Of a stretch of 64,000 nt of DNA, positions 27,970-37,734 are shown piece after piece. The stretch's first letter is position 1. Each line of letters begins with the position of its first letter. The notes below the pieces were generated by a model. The model had not been told where the DNA came from. It saw only the letters and a list, made by a program, of their open reading frames with translations, and did not search any database. The position numbers and the translations under genes are program-made. Origin of the DNA: F22 sp963678855 (GTDB lineage Bacteria; Bacteroidota; Bacteroidia; Bacteroidales; Bacteroidaceae); NCBI GenBank assembly GCA_963678855.1, contig OY787448.1:2844855-2908854 (forward strand), written 5' to 3'.

Positions 27970-29063
27970 TTCAGATATTACGCCGTACTATCTTGCTTGC
28001 TTGTGCAGTCTGTGGCATGATGTCTACATACGCACAAGAGTCAGGCCATGTCACGGTATCAGCTGCTTTGGATTCTATGCAGATTCGTATTGGGGAACCA
28101 GCGCATATCAAGTTAGATGTATCTACCGATACAGGTAAGCATGTACAGTTACCTTTATATGCACCTGGAGATACTATTGTCAAAGGACTAGAAGTACTAG
28201 AGGTTGCTAAGCCTGATACACAATGGCTCAATAATAAGAATCGTATGTCTATTCAACAGCAGTATACGGTAACTGCTTTTGATTCAGCACTAATATATGT
28301 GCCTTATCTTGAAGTGATGCAAGATACCATGATTTATCGTAGCGATGCGCTTACGTTGAAAGTCTTGACTGTTCCTGTAGACACCTTGCACAAAGACAAG
28401 TACTTTCCTGCCAAGGGAGCTATAAAAGTATCTTATTACTTCAGTGATTTTGTTCCTAGTATTGGAGCTTTTGTATTGGTAATCTTACTTGTGTTTTTGT
28501 TGATTTGGTTAATGCGTCTATTTGTCAATAACCAGAGTATCACTCGCAGAGTAAAAGTAGAGCCTAAAAAGCCAGCTTACGAGGTTGCTTTGTATGAGCT
28601 AGATCATTTGGAAGTTCCAAAAGAGGAAGATATAGTCAGCAACAAAATATACTACACAGAGATTACTGATGCTGTGCGTACTTACTTTGAAGAAAGATAC
28701 GGATTTCCAGCAATGGAAATGACTTCTAGTGAAATTGTTGATGAGCTATTAAAGCGTTGTTCAGCTGAAGAGGTAAAAGAGATGCGTGCTTTATTTGGTA
28801 CATCCGACTTGGTGAAATTTGCTAAGTTTACTCCAGATAGTATTGAGAAAAAGCATCACCTTGATAGTGCACGTAGTTTTGTTGATAAGACAAAAGTTGT
28901 GCCTACCGAGGAAGAGAAACCAGAGATTATAGAAGAAACAGTCGTTGAAGGACGTTCTAAAACAGCAACCTACTCTATGATTGCCATTATGGTAAGTGTT
29001 GGGGTAGGAGCCATTGTTGGTTTAGGATTTGTCTTCTATGAACTATACAACTTGTTGGCATAA
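27966..29063 (+). CDS. BatD-like membrane protein of the Bat operon
   Basis: A 365-residue protein with a signal peptide (about 1-24, ending TYAQ), an extracytoplasmic beta-sandwich region with the BatD-like beginning VTVSAALDSMQIRIGEPAHIKLDV, a transmembrane helix (about 158-183), a cytoplasmic helical part that includes YTEITDAVRTYFEERYGFPAMEMTS, and a second helix at the C-terminus (about 338-362). Translationally coupled to the DUF58 gene. Role inferred from operon position: part of the membrane complex built around the VWA proteins. Confidence 0.78.
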   Translation: MIQILRRTILLACAVCGMMSTYAQESGHVTVSAALDSMQIRIGEPAHIKLDVSTDTGKHVQLPLYAPGDTIVKGLEVLEVAKPDTQWLNNKNRMSIQQQYTVTAFDSALIYVPYLEVMQDTMIYRSDALTLKVLTVPVDTLHKDKYFPAKGAIKVSYYFSDFVPSIGAFVLVILLVFLLIWLMRLFVNNQSITRRVKVEPKKPAYEVALYELDHLEVPKEEDIVSNKIYYTEITDAVRTYFEERYGFPAMEMTSSEIVDELLKRCSAEEVKEMRALFGTSDLVKFAKFTPDSIEKKHHLDSARSFVDKTKVVPTEEEKPEIIEETVVEGRSKTATYSMIAIMVSVGVGAIVGLGFVFYELYNLLA

Positions 29064-29107
29064 GCCCGTTGTATATAACCAACATATAAAGAATAAAGAA
29101 GTATATC

Positions 29108-30091
29108 ATGGTTTTTGCACATATAGAATACTTATTGTTGCTCCTTTTGCTCATCCCATATATCGTATGGTATGTGATGACGCATCGTCATTTAGATGCT
29201 ACCATGCAGATAAGCGACACCAAGCCATTTGACCATATGAGACATAGCTGGAAGGAGTATCTTCTGCATGCACCTTTTGTGTTACGTGTTTTGACTTTGG
29301 CTTTAGTAGTCGTTGTTTTGGCTCGTCCACAAAGTATGGATAAACTACAACAAAGTAACGTCGAAGGTATTGATATTATGATGGCCATTGACGTATCGAC
29401 TTCCATGTTGGCAGAGGACTTAAGTCCGAACCGTCTGGAAGGTGCTAAGGACGTAGCTGCCCAGTTTATCAATGGTCGTCCAAATGACAATATTGGTTTG
29501 ACGATTTTTGCAGGTGAAGCCTTTACTCAATGTCCACTGACAGTAGATCACGCAGTATTGATTAACTTATTGCAACAAGTACAGACGGGACTATTGGAAG
29601 ACGGTACAGCTGTCGGTATGGGTATCGCCAACGCTGTCAGTCGTTTGAAGGACAGTAAGGCAAAGTCAAAAGTCATCATCTTGTTGACTGATGGTACCAA
29701 CAATCGAGGAGACATTTCTCCACTTACAGCCGCAGAAATTGCAGCTACTTTTGGCATACGTATTTACACCATTGGTGTTGGTACAAACGGAATGGCTCGT
29801 TATCCATATCCTACCCAGATGGGTGTGAAATATATCCAAGTGCCTGTAGAAATTGATGAAAAGACATTGACTCAAATAGCTGCAGATACAGATGGAGAAT
29901 ATTTTCGCGCTACATCTAACGATAAGTTGAAAGAAGTGTACGAGGAAATCGACAAGTTGGAGAAAACCAAGTTGAGCGTCAAAGAGTATACTAAGCGTGA
30001 CGATGAATATCAATGGTTTGCCTTATTGGCTCTATTGTGTGTTGCATTAGAAGTAGCTATTCGCTACATCGTGCTGCGTAAAACACCTTAA
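29108..30091 (+). CDS. batA: Membrane-anchored VWA protein BatA
   Basis: A 327-residue protein with two N-terminal membrane helices (about 5-22 and 55-73), a von Willebrand A domain and a C-terminal helix (about 300-320). The metal-ion-dependent adhesion site is complete: DVSTSM, the downstream Thr in DGTAVG, and LLTDGTNN. The Bat proteins were named for aerotolerance in Bacteroides, though later work ties them to envelope stress and virulence. Fourth gene of the operon. Confidence 0.9.
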   Translation: MVFAHIEYLLLLLLLIPYIVWYVMTHRHLDATMQISDTKPFDHMRHSWKEYLLHAPFVLRVLTLALVVVVLARPQSMDKLQQSNVEGIDIMMAIDVSTSMLAEDLSPNRLEGAKDVAAQFINGRPNDNIGLTIFAGEAFTQCPLTVDHAVLINLLQQVQTGLLEDGTAVGMGIANAVSRLKDSKAKSKVIILLTDGTNNRGDISPLTAAEIAATFGIRIYTIGVGTNGMARYPYPTQMGVKYIQVPVEIDEKTLTQIAADTDGEYFRATSNDKLKEVYEEIDKLEKTKLSVKEYTKRDDEYQWFALLALLCVALEVAIRYIVLRKTP

Positions 30092-30102
30092 ATGTAATCA
30101 CT

Positions 30103-32031
30103 ATGTTTAGATTTGAAAGTCCCGAATACATATACCTTTTACTCCTAGTACCTGTACTTATAGGTTACTATTTTTGGAGTAGATATCAACGTCGCCAAGC
30201 GCTAAAACGTTTTGGTGACTCACATCTACTAGCTACCTTGATGCCGCAAGTGTCGAAATATAGACCAGGTGTTAAGTACTGGTTGATGACAAGCATATTC
30301 GCCTTGTCATGCCTATTGTTGGCTCGTCCACAATTTGGAGCCAAGCTAGAGAAAGTAAAGAAACATGGTGTTGAAGTTGTTATTGCATTGGATATTTCCA
30401 ACTCAATGCTTGCACAAGATATCGCACCTAGCCGTTTGATGAAAGCCAAGCGATTAATCTCTAAGATTGTGGAAAATCTCCACGATGATAAAGTGGGGTT
30501 AATCGTTTTTGCAGGAGAAGCCTATACACAGCTCCCAATAACAAGCGACTTTGTTTCTGCCAAGATGTTCCTTGAAACCATAGATCCATCTATGATCGAA
30601 AGACAAGGTACAGCGTTAGGCAAAGCCATTCAACTGGCAGCTCGTAGTTTTACCCCACAAGAAGGTGTTAGTCGAGCTATTGTATTGATTACTGATGGTG
30701 AAAATCACGAGTCAGGTGCAGAGCAGGCAGCTAAACAAGCTGCAGAGCTTGGTATCAAGTTAGAAATTCTTGGAATCGGTTCGCGTGATGGTGCACCAAT
30801 CCCAATGAATGATGGCAGTGGTGATTTTCGTAAAGACCAAGATGGTAAAGTCGTTGTTACAAAGCTAAATGAACAAATGTGTCAAGACCTTGCGAAGGCT
30901 GGTCAAGGACTATATCTGCATGTAGATAATAGCAATGCTGCCCAAAAGCGTCTTTTGAAAGAAATCGATGGATTGGCTAAAACAGATATCGAAAGCAAAA
31001 CATTTACAGCGTATAACGAACAGTTCCCATATATCGCATGGATTATTCTTATTCTATTGGTTATCGAACTGTTGATACTTGAAAAGCGCAACCGTCGTTT
31101 TGCTAAGATTCATCTATTTAAGCCACGTGGAAACAGTGCTAAGGTAATTGTTGCCCTTGTGGCTGTAGGTGGCTTGAGCTTGCTAAGTAGTTCGCTGTCT
31201 GCACAAAATATGCAGCAAGGACAACCGATTGGGAGAGGACAACAGCAAATGCAAAACCCTCAAAAACTGGTACAGTTTGAAATTAAAGTCAAAGGTCCTG
31301 ATAAGAGCGATAATCCTTTTGATAAGAAAACTGACAGAGAAGTTCGTCGTTTACTTATAAAAGGTAATCGTTATCTAAAAGACAGCTTGATGACCGAAGC
31401 TCAGACTTACTACATGAAAGCCGCCGATAAAGATCCTAAGAGCGGAGTCGCTAAATATAACCTAAACCAAGCCTTGATGGCGGGTGGTGTACAGCAGTTG
31501 AAAAATTCAGTAGATGCACAGCAACAAGCAGCTGACAGTAGAATGCTTCGCGAGCAACATGCTATGAACTATCATAATATGGGTGTCATGTCTATGGCAG
31601 CGAAGAATTATAAACAAGCTGTAGAGTGTTTTAAGCAAAGTCTACGTGACAATTCAGCAGATGAAGAGACTCGTTACAACCTAGCACTTGCTCAGAAATT
31701 GCTCAAAGACCAACAAGAGCAACAGCAAAAGCAAGATAAGGATAAGAAAAATCAAGACCAAAAAAACAAAGATCAACAAAAGGACGATCAAAAAGATCAG
31801 AATAAGAAAGATCAAGATAAGAAGAAGGACGATAAACAAAAGCAGAACCAAAAGAAGGATCAGCAAGAGAAGAAGCAACAACAGCAACAGCAAGGACAAA
31901 AACCAAAGATGTCTAAGCAAAATGCAGAACAAATGTTGCAGTCGGCCATGCGTGATGAAAAACGCATTCAAGACAAAGTCAAGAAACGCAAAGCAGCTGT
32001 TTCTGGTCGTTCACTAGGAAAAGATTGGTAA
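30103..32031 (+). CDS. batB: BatB-BatC fusion: VWA domain plus TPR domain
   Basis: A 642-residue fusion. The N-terminal half is BatB: two membrane helices, a VWA domain (about 85-275) with an intact metal site (ALDISNSM, QGTALG, LITDGENH), and a third helix near 310-328. A further hydrophobic segment follows near 350-370. The C-terminal half resembles BatC: TPR repeats (about 405-540; NYHNMGVMSMAAKNYKQA) and then a very hydrophilic Lys/Gln/Asp tract (about 545-610) rich in DQK and QQQ runs. In many Bacteroidetes BatB and BatC are separate genes. It starts 11 bases after batA. Confidence 0.88.
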   Translation: MFRFESPEYIYLLLLVPVLIGYYFWSRYQRRQALKRFGDSHLLATLMPQVSKYRPGVKYWLMTSIFALSCLLLARPQFGAKLEKVKKHGVEVVIALDISNSMLAQDIAPSRLMKAKRLISKIVENLHDDKVGLIVFAGEAYTQLPITSDFVSAKMFLETIDPSMIERQGTALGKAIQLAARSFTPQEGVSRAIVLITDGENHESGAEQAAKQAAELGIKLEILGIGSRDGAPIPMNDGSGDFRKDQDGKVVVTKLNEQMCQDLAKAGQGLYLHVDNSNAAQKRLLKEIDGLAKTDIESKTFTAYNEQFPYIAWIILILLVIELLILEKRNRRFAKIHLFKPRGNSAKVIVALVAVGGLSLLSSSLSAQNMQQGQPIGRGQQQMQNPQKLVQFEIKVKGPDKSDNPFDKKTDREVRRLLIKGNRYLKDSLMTEAQTYYMKAADKDPKSGVAKYNLNQALMAGGVQQLKNSVDAQQQAADSRMLREQHAMNYHNMGVMSMAAKNYKQAVECFKQSLRDNSADEETRYNLALAQKLLKDQQEQQQKQDKDKKNQDQKNKDQQKDDQKDQNKKDQDKKKDDKQKQNQKKDQQEKKQQQQQQGQKPKMSKQNAEQMLQSAMRDEKRIQDKVKKRKAAVSGRSLGKDW

Positions 32032-32049
32032 AAGAAAAAGATATACACA

Positions 32050-33966
32050 ATGAAAGAATCATCAACGATGGAACAAACGAAACGATGGCTAAGCTTAGCA
32101 GGCATTCTATGCATGCTAGTTTGTATCATGCCACTACAAGCGTTGCGTGCAGATGAGCAGCCCACCATTCAGGCGTCTGCTCAGCCCAACCCTGCTGTGG
32201 TCGGGGAACGTATTCGTGTAACTTTTGAACTTAATACACAAAATGCAAAAGGTATCCAAGTTCCTAATATGGATATCGATGGTTTGACAGTCCTTTTTGG
32301 ACCATCAGAATCACGCAGTAGCAATGTCTCTATCATCAACGGAAAGATGAAGAGAGAGAGTCGCTTGACTATAACATACATGGTGCGTGCAGAGAAGGAA
32401 GGAAACTTTCAACTAGGTGTAGCCACAGCCAACCACAAATCTGGTAAGCTACGCAGCAATGCACTTTCTATCAAAGTTCTTCCACCAGACGAAGCAGGTG
32501 GTATTGATCCTCAGGGAGGAAACAAATCTTCGCAATCAAAGGAAAAGTCAAATACTAGTAGCCAAAATACTGCCGCTAGTCACAATTCAAAAGACCTATT
32601 TATTCGTGCGATAGCAAGTAAGACAAAGGTTCAAGAACAAGAAGCTTTCTTATTGAGTTACAAAATTTACTCAGCTACGGATTTGAGAAGTTTTGAGAAC
32701 GTCAAATTACCTGATTTCAAGGGCTTTCACTCTCAAGAAGTAGAGAAAGGAAGCAGTGTTCAATGGACACGTGAACACTATAATGGTCGAAACTACAACA
32801 CTGCGCTATATCGTCAGTTTGTGTTATTTCCACAGCAGTCTGGTAAGTTAGAGATTGCACCAGCACGATTCGATGCGATTGTTTTGATTCAAGATCCTAA
32901 TGCCGATCCATTTGATGCCTTTTTCAACGGTGGTAATATGGGCCGTCAAATTAGAAAAGTCTTGATGACACCTAAATTGACTATCAATGTAGCTGCATTG
33001 CCAACACGACCAGCAGATTTCTCTGGTGCTGTAGGTCATGATTTCACAATGGTAGATGAGTTATCCACAGAAGAAGTGCATGCCAATGAGGCTGTTACTT
33101 TGAAGTTGACTGTCAAAGGGGTAGGTAACTTAAAGTTAATCAACAATCCAGAAATTGATTGGCCAGCTGATTTTGAGGCATACGATCCTAAAGCAACAGA
33201 TAATTTCCGTCTAACCGCACAAGGTCAAAAAGGTAGTCGTACGATTGAGTATCTTGCTATTCCACGTTATGCAGGTGATTTCACTATTCCTTCAGTAGCA
33301 TTAAATTACTACGATACTAAGCAAAAGAGATACGTGACTCTACGTACCAAGGCTCATACATTGAAAGTCTTGCCAGGTAAAACTGGCGACTCAGCACCAG
33401 TAGTTGTAGGTGATTATACAAATGATAAAGAAGAAGTACGTGTGCTAGGCAAAGATATCCGTTATATCCATCGAGGGACAACACAGCTAAAAGATGTCCA
33501 AGATATATGGTATGGTCGTGTATCCTATATTCTTTCTTACTTGGTACCTTTCCTAGCAGTTGTTATCGCTGTTATTATAGGTCGTCGTGCAGTAGCAGCA
33601 CAATCAGACGTTAAAAGACAACGAAACAAAAAAGCCAACAAAGTTGCTGTTAAGCGTTTGAAAGCAGCAGGTAAACTGCTACATAGTAAAGAACATGAAG
33701 GCTTCTACGATGAAGTATTGAAAGCACTTTGGGGATATACTAGTGACAAGTTGTCTATGCCAGTTTCTGAATTGAGTAAAGACAATATTGCCGAGAAATT
33801 GACTATCGCTACAGTGCCAGAAATTTTAGTGACAGCTTTCATCAAGTTGCTTGATGACTGCGAATTTGCACGTTTTTCTCCATCTTCAGATAAAGACAGT
33901 GAAATGGACAAAATCTATCAAGAAGCCGTACGCGTCATTGGCGAAATGGAAGGAGTTCTAAAATAA
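32050..33966 (+). CDS. batD: BatD (oxygen-tolerance family)
   Basis: A 638-residue protein with a signal peptide (cleavage near residue 36), repeated Ig-like beta-sandwich domains outside the inner membrane (the first begins PTIQASAQPNPAVVGERIRV), a transmembrane helix near 493-517 and a basic cytoplasmic C-terminus. It starts 18 bases after the BatB-C gene. An internal ATG at codon 7 is an alternative start. Expected partner of the BatA and BatB VWA domains. Confidence 0.88.
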   Translation: MKESSTMEQTKRWLSLAGILCMLVCIMPLQALRADEQPTIQASAQPNPAVVGERIRVTFELNTQNAKGIQVPNMDIDGLTVLFGPSESRSSNVSIINGKMKRESRLTITYMVRAEKEGNFQLGVATANHKSGKLRSNALSIKVLPPDEAGGIDPQGGNKSSQSKEKSNTSSQNTAASHNSKDLFIRAIASKTKVQEQEAFLLSYKIYSATDLRSFENVKLPDFKGFHSQEVEKGSSVQWTREHYNGRNYNTALYRQFVLFPQQSGKLEIAPARFDAIVLIQDPNADPFDAFFNGGNMGRQIRKVLMTPKLTINVAALPTRPADFSGAVGHDFTMVDELSTEEVHANEAVTLKLTVKGVGNLKLINNPEIDWPADFEAYDPKATDNFRLTAQGQKGSRTIEYLAIPRYAGDFTIPSVALNYYDTKQKRYVTLRTKAHTLKVLPGKTGDSAPVVVGDYTNDKEEVRVLGKDIRYIHRGTTQLKDVQDIWYGRVSYILSYLVPFLAVVIAVIIGRRAVAAQSDVKRQRNKKANKVAVKRLKAAGKLLHSKEHEGFYDEVLKALWGYTSDKLSMPVSELSKDNIAEKLTIATVPEILVTAFIKLLDDCEFARFSPSSDKDSEMDKIYQEAVRVIGEMEGVLK

Positions 33967-33990
33967 GAAGAAAATAACGTCTCGAAATAC

Positions 33991-34812
33991 ATGACAATGA
34001 AACAAGTTATTCGTACATTATCTATCGCGCTAATTGCGCAATTAGCTTTAACCCTGAGTCCTCACGGTACATTGTGGGGACAGGAAGGACAAGCAGTTCA
34101 AGAACCATCTCCAGAAGGTACATACACCAAAGGCATGGGCGATGCTGCCTATGAGCAAGGGGAGTTTAATCAAGCGATTGCTCAATATGAAGGCGTCTTG
34201 AAATTTCAAGGAGTCTCAGCAGACCTATATTATAACCTAGGTAATGCATATTACAAATCAGAGAAGTGGGGATTGGCTATTTTGAATTATGAAAAGGCAT
34301 TGAAGTTAACGCCAGCAGATGAGGATATCAAGGCCAATTTAGCTATGGCTAATGCTAAAACTGTTGATAAGATTGAGGATGTACCACAGATCTTTCTTAA
34401 GAATTGGGCTGATGCTGTGATTTACTCGATGAATCTCCATAGCTGGGCCATTTTAGGAGTTGTTTTCTTCGTATTAGCCCTAGTGAGTTTTTGCGTTTAT
34501 TATTGGAGCAATGCTTACAATATACGCCGCTTTGCTTTCTTAGCTACTTTTGTATGGGTTATATTAGCTGTAGTTGCTAATTTGTCTGCTGCTCATCAAA
34601 AGCATTATTTGCTACTTGAAGATCACGCTATCGTATTGCGTCCTACTGTAACTGTTTATTCAGCACCAGGAACAGGTAGCAATGAGCAATTTGTATTGCA
34701 CGAAGGGAGCAAAGTAAAGATAAAAGACAGCAGCATGGCCTCTTGGAAAGAAATTCAGCTAGTTGATGGTAAAGTTGGTTGGATAGAAGCTGATGCTATA
34801 GGTATCTATTAA
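33991..34812 (+). CDS. batE: BatE: TPR, membrane and SH3-like domains
   Basis: A 273-residue protein with a signal peptide, TPR repeats (about 45-115; DLYYNLGNAYYKSEKWGLAI), two membrane helices (about 148-170 and 178-197) and a C-terminal SH3-like domain (about 208-270; VTVYSAPGTGS and GKVGWIEADAIGIY). Last gene of the operon, 24 bases after batD and followed by a strong terminator. Confidence 0.88.
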   Translation: MTMKQVIRTLSIALIAQLALTLSPHGTLWGQEGQAVQEPSPEGTYTKGMGDAAYEQGEFNQAIAQYEGVLKFQGVSADLYYNLGNAYYKSEKWGLAILNYEKALKLTPADEDIKANLAMANAKTVDKIEDVPQIFLKNWADAVIYSMNLHSWAILGVVFFVLALVSFCVYYWSNAYNIRRFAFLATFVWVILAVVANLSAAHQKHYLLLEDHAIVLRPTVTVYSAPGTGSNEQFVLHEGSKVKIKDSSMASWKEIQLVDGKVGWIEADAIGIY

Positions 34813-34833
34813 GATAAACTATACGACATATTT

Positions 34834-34870
34834 AGGACTGTATCTGTGAGACTAGATACAGTCCTTTTTT
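34834..34870 (+). terminator. Bat operon terminator
   Basis: Perfect 12-bp stem (34834-34845 with 34854-34865) and an eight-base loop, followed by a T-run to 34870. Confidence 0.9.
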
Positions 34871-35012
34871 GTACTTATAATCAAATGTCCACTTAGAGTG
34901 TGTATTTTCTGCACAAAACTAAACGAATGTGTAACTAAATGTTGCATGTATACATGTTTATTGGCAAAAAATATGTTCTATGTCATATTGTGTTGAATTT
35001 TGTGCCAAAATA

Positions 35013-35044
35013 CTTGTTCTATTTAAAACTTATTTTTATATTTG
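35013..35044 (+). promoter_or_regulatory. Promoter of the small DNA-binding protein gene
   Basis: CTTG (35013-35016, one mismatch to TTTG), 20 bases, then a perfect TATATTTG (35037-35044). It gives a leader of about 85 bases. The rest of the spacer from 34871 shows nothing recognisable. Confidence 0.6.
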
Positions 35045-35137
35045 TCACATAGAAGATACCTAACTAACGATCATGTGTATGTAAGGATGACGAAATCTTT
35101 AACGTAAACTTGAGTAACCAATAAATCTATCAATATC

Positions 35138-35392
35138 ATGAGAACAATCACATTCAACGAACTAAGAAAAGTAAAAGACCAACTGCCACATGGCAGCATT
35201 GACCGCATAGCGGATGAGTTGGGCATCAATGCCGAAACAGTACGTAACTTCTTCGGAGGACATAATTTTAAACAAGGCCGTAGTATCGGAGTTCATTTTG
35301 AACCAGGACCTGATGGAGGTCTTGTTAAGATTGACGATACAACTGTACTCGATAGAGCACTTCACATCCTAAATGAACAAAAGCATCAGTAA
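35138..35392 (+). CDS. Small HTH-type DNA-binding protein
   Basis: An 84-residue protein with a helix-turn-helix-like segment (SIDRIADELGINAETVRNFFGG, about 20-41) and a short C-terminal beta/alpha part (HFEPGPDGGLVKIDDTTVL). It belongs to a widespread small Bacteroidales DNA-binding family of unknown target. Monocistronic, with a good promoter and a gene-free spacer on each side. Confidence 0.75.
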   Translation: MRTITFNELRKVKDQLPHGSIDRIADELGINAETVRNFFGGHNFKQGRSIGVHFEPGPDGGLVKIDDTTVLDRALHILNEQKHQ

Positions 35393-35878
35393 TACATAAA
35401 AGAGTCAAACGACTTACTGGATTATGTAACCGTTTGAATACGAATTGAATAAAAAAGATGTATGATGCTTTGAGCTCTGTTCGCTTAGACTAACATGTGT
35501 ATGGACGTATAATTTATAGTTCCAGTACAATGCAAAGCGTCTACATATCACGCATCTAGCCATTGACAGAAAGTCTATCAAGACGGATGCAAAATGAAAA
35601 GATGTAAAGATGTAGTAGAAACACAATATGAAAACTGACTCGATATGTAGCAGCAGTCATATGTACGCTATATGTAATTGACAACCTATGGATTGTCCCA
35701 CCATGTAGCCTAGCAAATAGAGAAAAGAGAGGAGACAGTTGTCTTGCAATAAATAAGCGAAGCTTAGCCATTGTAAGAAAACTATCTCCTCTTCATGCTT
35801 TTTTAGCGGCTATTGATTCTGGTAATCTACTCTGTATCATGTGCTGAATGACTTATTAACCCTTTAAAATCTAGTATT
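35393..35878. other. 486-base gene-free stretch before the stress-protein gene
   Basis: No coding sequence is supported. Its only clear structure is the long hairpin at 35727-35793. The last 25 bases before the ATG read TTAACCCTTTAAAATCTAG, an AT-rich start region that resembles the sequence near 5440-5460. Confidence 0.5.
35727..35793. repeat. Long nested hairpin, possible structured RNA
   Basis: A 22-base arm (35729-35750) pairs with 35770-35791 with two mismatches and one GU pair. Inside lies a second stem TAAGC-gaa-GCTTA (35754-35766). On the plus strand a six-base T-run follows a few bases later (from about 35799), so it may end a plus-strand RNA or form part of the leader of the stress-protein mRNA. 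Confidence 0.5.
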
Positions 35879-37015
35879 ATGAAAGAAAATCTTATTACAT
35901 TAGCCATTCTGACTTATGCCAAAGCACAAATCTTGAAGAATGTGCTAGAATCTAATGGCATCCAAGCTAGCATACAGAATATCAACCAGATTCAACCTAT
36001 GATTTCTGCTGGCGTGCGCGTACGAATATATGAAAAAGATTTACCTAAAGCCTTGATGATGGTAGAAAGTGAAGCTTGGTTGTCAGAGCATATCATTAAG
36101 GAAGAAGATCTAGATAAAGATAGTCATGGCGAACAAACCAAAGATGTCATCTTGGTGCCTGTAGACTTTTCTGACCATACGCTCAAAGTCATCCAGATTG
36201 CCTTCAACATGGCGCATCGTCGCAATGCTGAAGTAGTTTTAGTTCATGTATACTTTGCACCGATTTATAGTGACTCATTGCCATTCTATGGCGACGTCAT
36301 TCCACCTCAATTGATTGATGGACGTCGTATCTCCGATGTCCTAAAGCATGTTCAAGTAGAACTAGATGTTTTATCAAACAAAATTAAGACAAGAATTGCA
36401 GAAGGTGCATTCCCAGAAGTACCATATCGTTGTAAACTACGTGAAGGTATCCCAGAAGAAGAAATTATTAAGCTATGTCGTGACGAGAAAGCACAGATGA
36501 TTATTATGGGTATGCGTGGAAAAGACCAACGTGAACATGATTTGATCGGTAGCGTGACTGCCGAAGTCTTCGACCGTAGCCGTGTGCCAATTTTAGCTAT
36601 TCCAGAGGAATGTCCATTTACAAACTTGGCTGAGATTCGCCACGTTGGTTTTATGACCAATTTCTCACAACGAGATTTGATTTCTATTGATGCCTTTGTA
36701 AAACGACTAAAGGGATTGCGTTTCAAGATTTCATTTATCCATCTCGAAGATAAACGAGAAAATATGGATACAGGATTTATGGACGGAATGTGTGAATATC
36801 TCCGCAAGCAGTATCCTGAGTTTGAAATCGACTGCCATTTAGTAACTTTCGATAACCAGTTGCAATATCTTGATGAATTTATTTCAAACCAAGATATCAA
36901 TATGTTGGTATCATCGGCTCATCGCCGTACAGTCTTCTCTCGCTTGTTCAATCCAAGCATTGCTAAGAGAATGATTTTCCATGCCAACACGCCGCTATTG
37001 ATCTTGTATTTCTAG
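35879..37015 (+). CDS. Universal stress protein with N-terminal DUF2007-like domain
   Basis: A 378-residue cytoplasmic protein. Residues about 1-65 resemble the small DUF2007 signal-transducing domain (AKAQILKNVLESNGIQASI). Then come two UspA folds, about 88-240 and 250-378. The first keeps the nucleotide-loop pattern GMRGKDQREHDLIGSVT; the second is more divergent but ends with the typical ANTPLLIL strand. Expected in stress survival; ligand unknown. Confidence 0.85.
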   Translation: MKENLITLAILTYAKAQILKNVLESNGIQASIQNINQIQPMISAGVRVRIYEKDLPKALMMVESEAWLSEHIIKEEDLDKDSHGEQTKDVILVPVDFSDHTLKVIQIAFNMAHRRNAEVVLVHVYFAPIYSDSLPFYGDVIPPQLIDGRRISDVLKHVQVELDVLSNKIKTRIAEGAFPEVPYRCKLREGIPEEEIIKLCRDEKAQMIIMGMRGKDQREHDLIGSVTAEVFDRSRVPILAIPEECPFTNLAEIRHVGFMTNFSQRDLISIDAFVKRLKGLRFKISFIHLEDKRENMDTGFMDGMCEYLRKQYPEFEIDCHLVTFDNQLQYLDEFISNQDINMLVSSAHRRTVFSRLFNPSIAKRMIFHANTPLLILYF

Positions 37016-37082
37016 GAAGTAGTCATCTTTAATTCTCTCAACATTTCTCTCGAATTATTTCTTGGAAATATAGAGATGCATG

Positions 37083-37721
37083 CTACTTGCTCTCCATACC
37101 TAGGTAAACTTGGTACACCAGAAAGACGCCCTGCGCGTCAATAGTAACCGATGTTTGAATCGCTTCATTCAGGGTACCTTGCCATATGGAGGAGAAGTCA
37201 TACAATGGATATCGAAGTCCAGTAGAAGAAAATTTATGCGCGTTAAGCGCAAAAATTGAAAATTGTTGCCCGGCTTGTGCGTCAAGCTGGGCATAATTTT
37301 TGTGTAGGCTCATACAGCCGTGGTTGGTATATAAAGTTACCGCTATTCCTAAAGTTTGGAAATAGTGCTCCATTAAGAAAATATTCCCCAACGTATGGTC
37401 TTCGCGTCGTCCTGTAGCTCCAAATATATAAATAGGTGTATCAGGAAAATGCGTATGTACATAGGTAACAGCCTTTGTGAGATCATTGGTTTCTTGATCT
37501 GTCATCTCAATAAAACGCTCCCTATATTGCTGCTTAAGTGTTGGTTCAATAGAGTCTCCATCCCCAATAAATATATCAGGAACACGGACGTTTTGAGTTA
37601 TCCATCTATTTGCAGCGCCATCACAGCAAATTAGCTTATCTGCGTTAGCAATCAATTGGGATGGAATACAATGAGTAGGCAATTCTCCGTTTGCCAAAAT
37701 AGCAATATAAGATGAGTTCAT
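37083..37721 (-). CDS. Thiamine pyrophosphokinase
   Basis: A 212-residue enzyme that converts thiamine and ATP to thiamine pyrophosphate. Motifs: CCDGAANRW, the metal-binding FIGDGDS, DQETNDLTKAV and GATGRREDHTLGN. Last gene of a three-gene minus-strand operon with the transporter (13 bases away) and the outer-membrane receptor, all under a TPP riboswitch. Context and motifs agree: it traps imported thiamine as the cofactor. Confidence 0.94.
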   Translation of the reverse strand: MNSSYIAILANGELPTHCIPSQLIANADKLICCDGAANRWITQNVRVPDIFIGDGDSIEPTLKQQYRERFIEMTDQETNDLTKAVTYVHTHFPDTPIYIFGATGRREDHTLGNIFLMEHYFQTLGIAVTLYTNHGCMSLHKNYAQLDAQAGQQFSIFALNAHKFSSTGLRYPLYDFSSIWQGTLNEAIQTSVTIDAQGVFLVYQVYLGMESK

Positions 37722-37734
37722 AAGGATAAATTTC

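Noticed and set aside
31681..32017. Long ORFs on both strands over the end of the BatB-C gene
   Set aside because: They are shadow frames of the Lys/Gln-rich tract; the minus-strand one is nearly all Leu/Ile/Val, as expected from reading such repeats backwards.
36352..36900. A 182-codon minus-strand ORF inside the stress-protein gene
   Set aside because: Serine/isoleucine-rich shadow of a well-supported plus-strand Usp gene.
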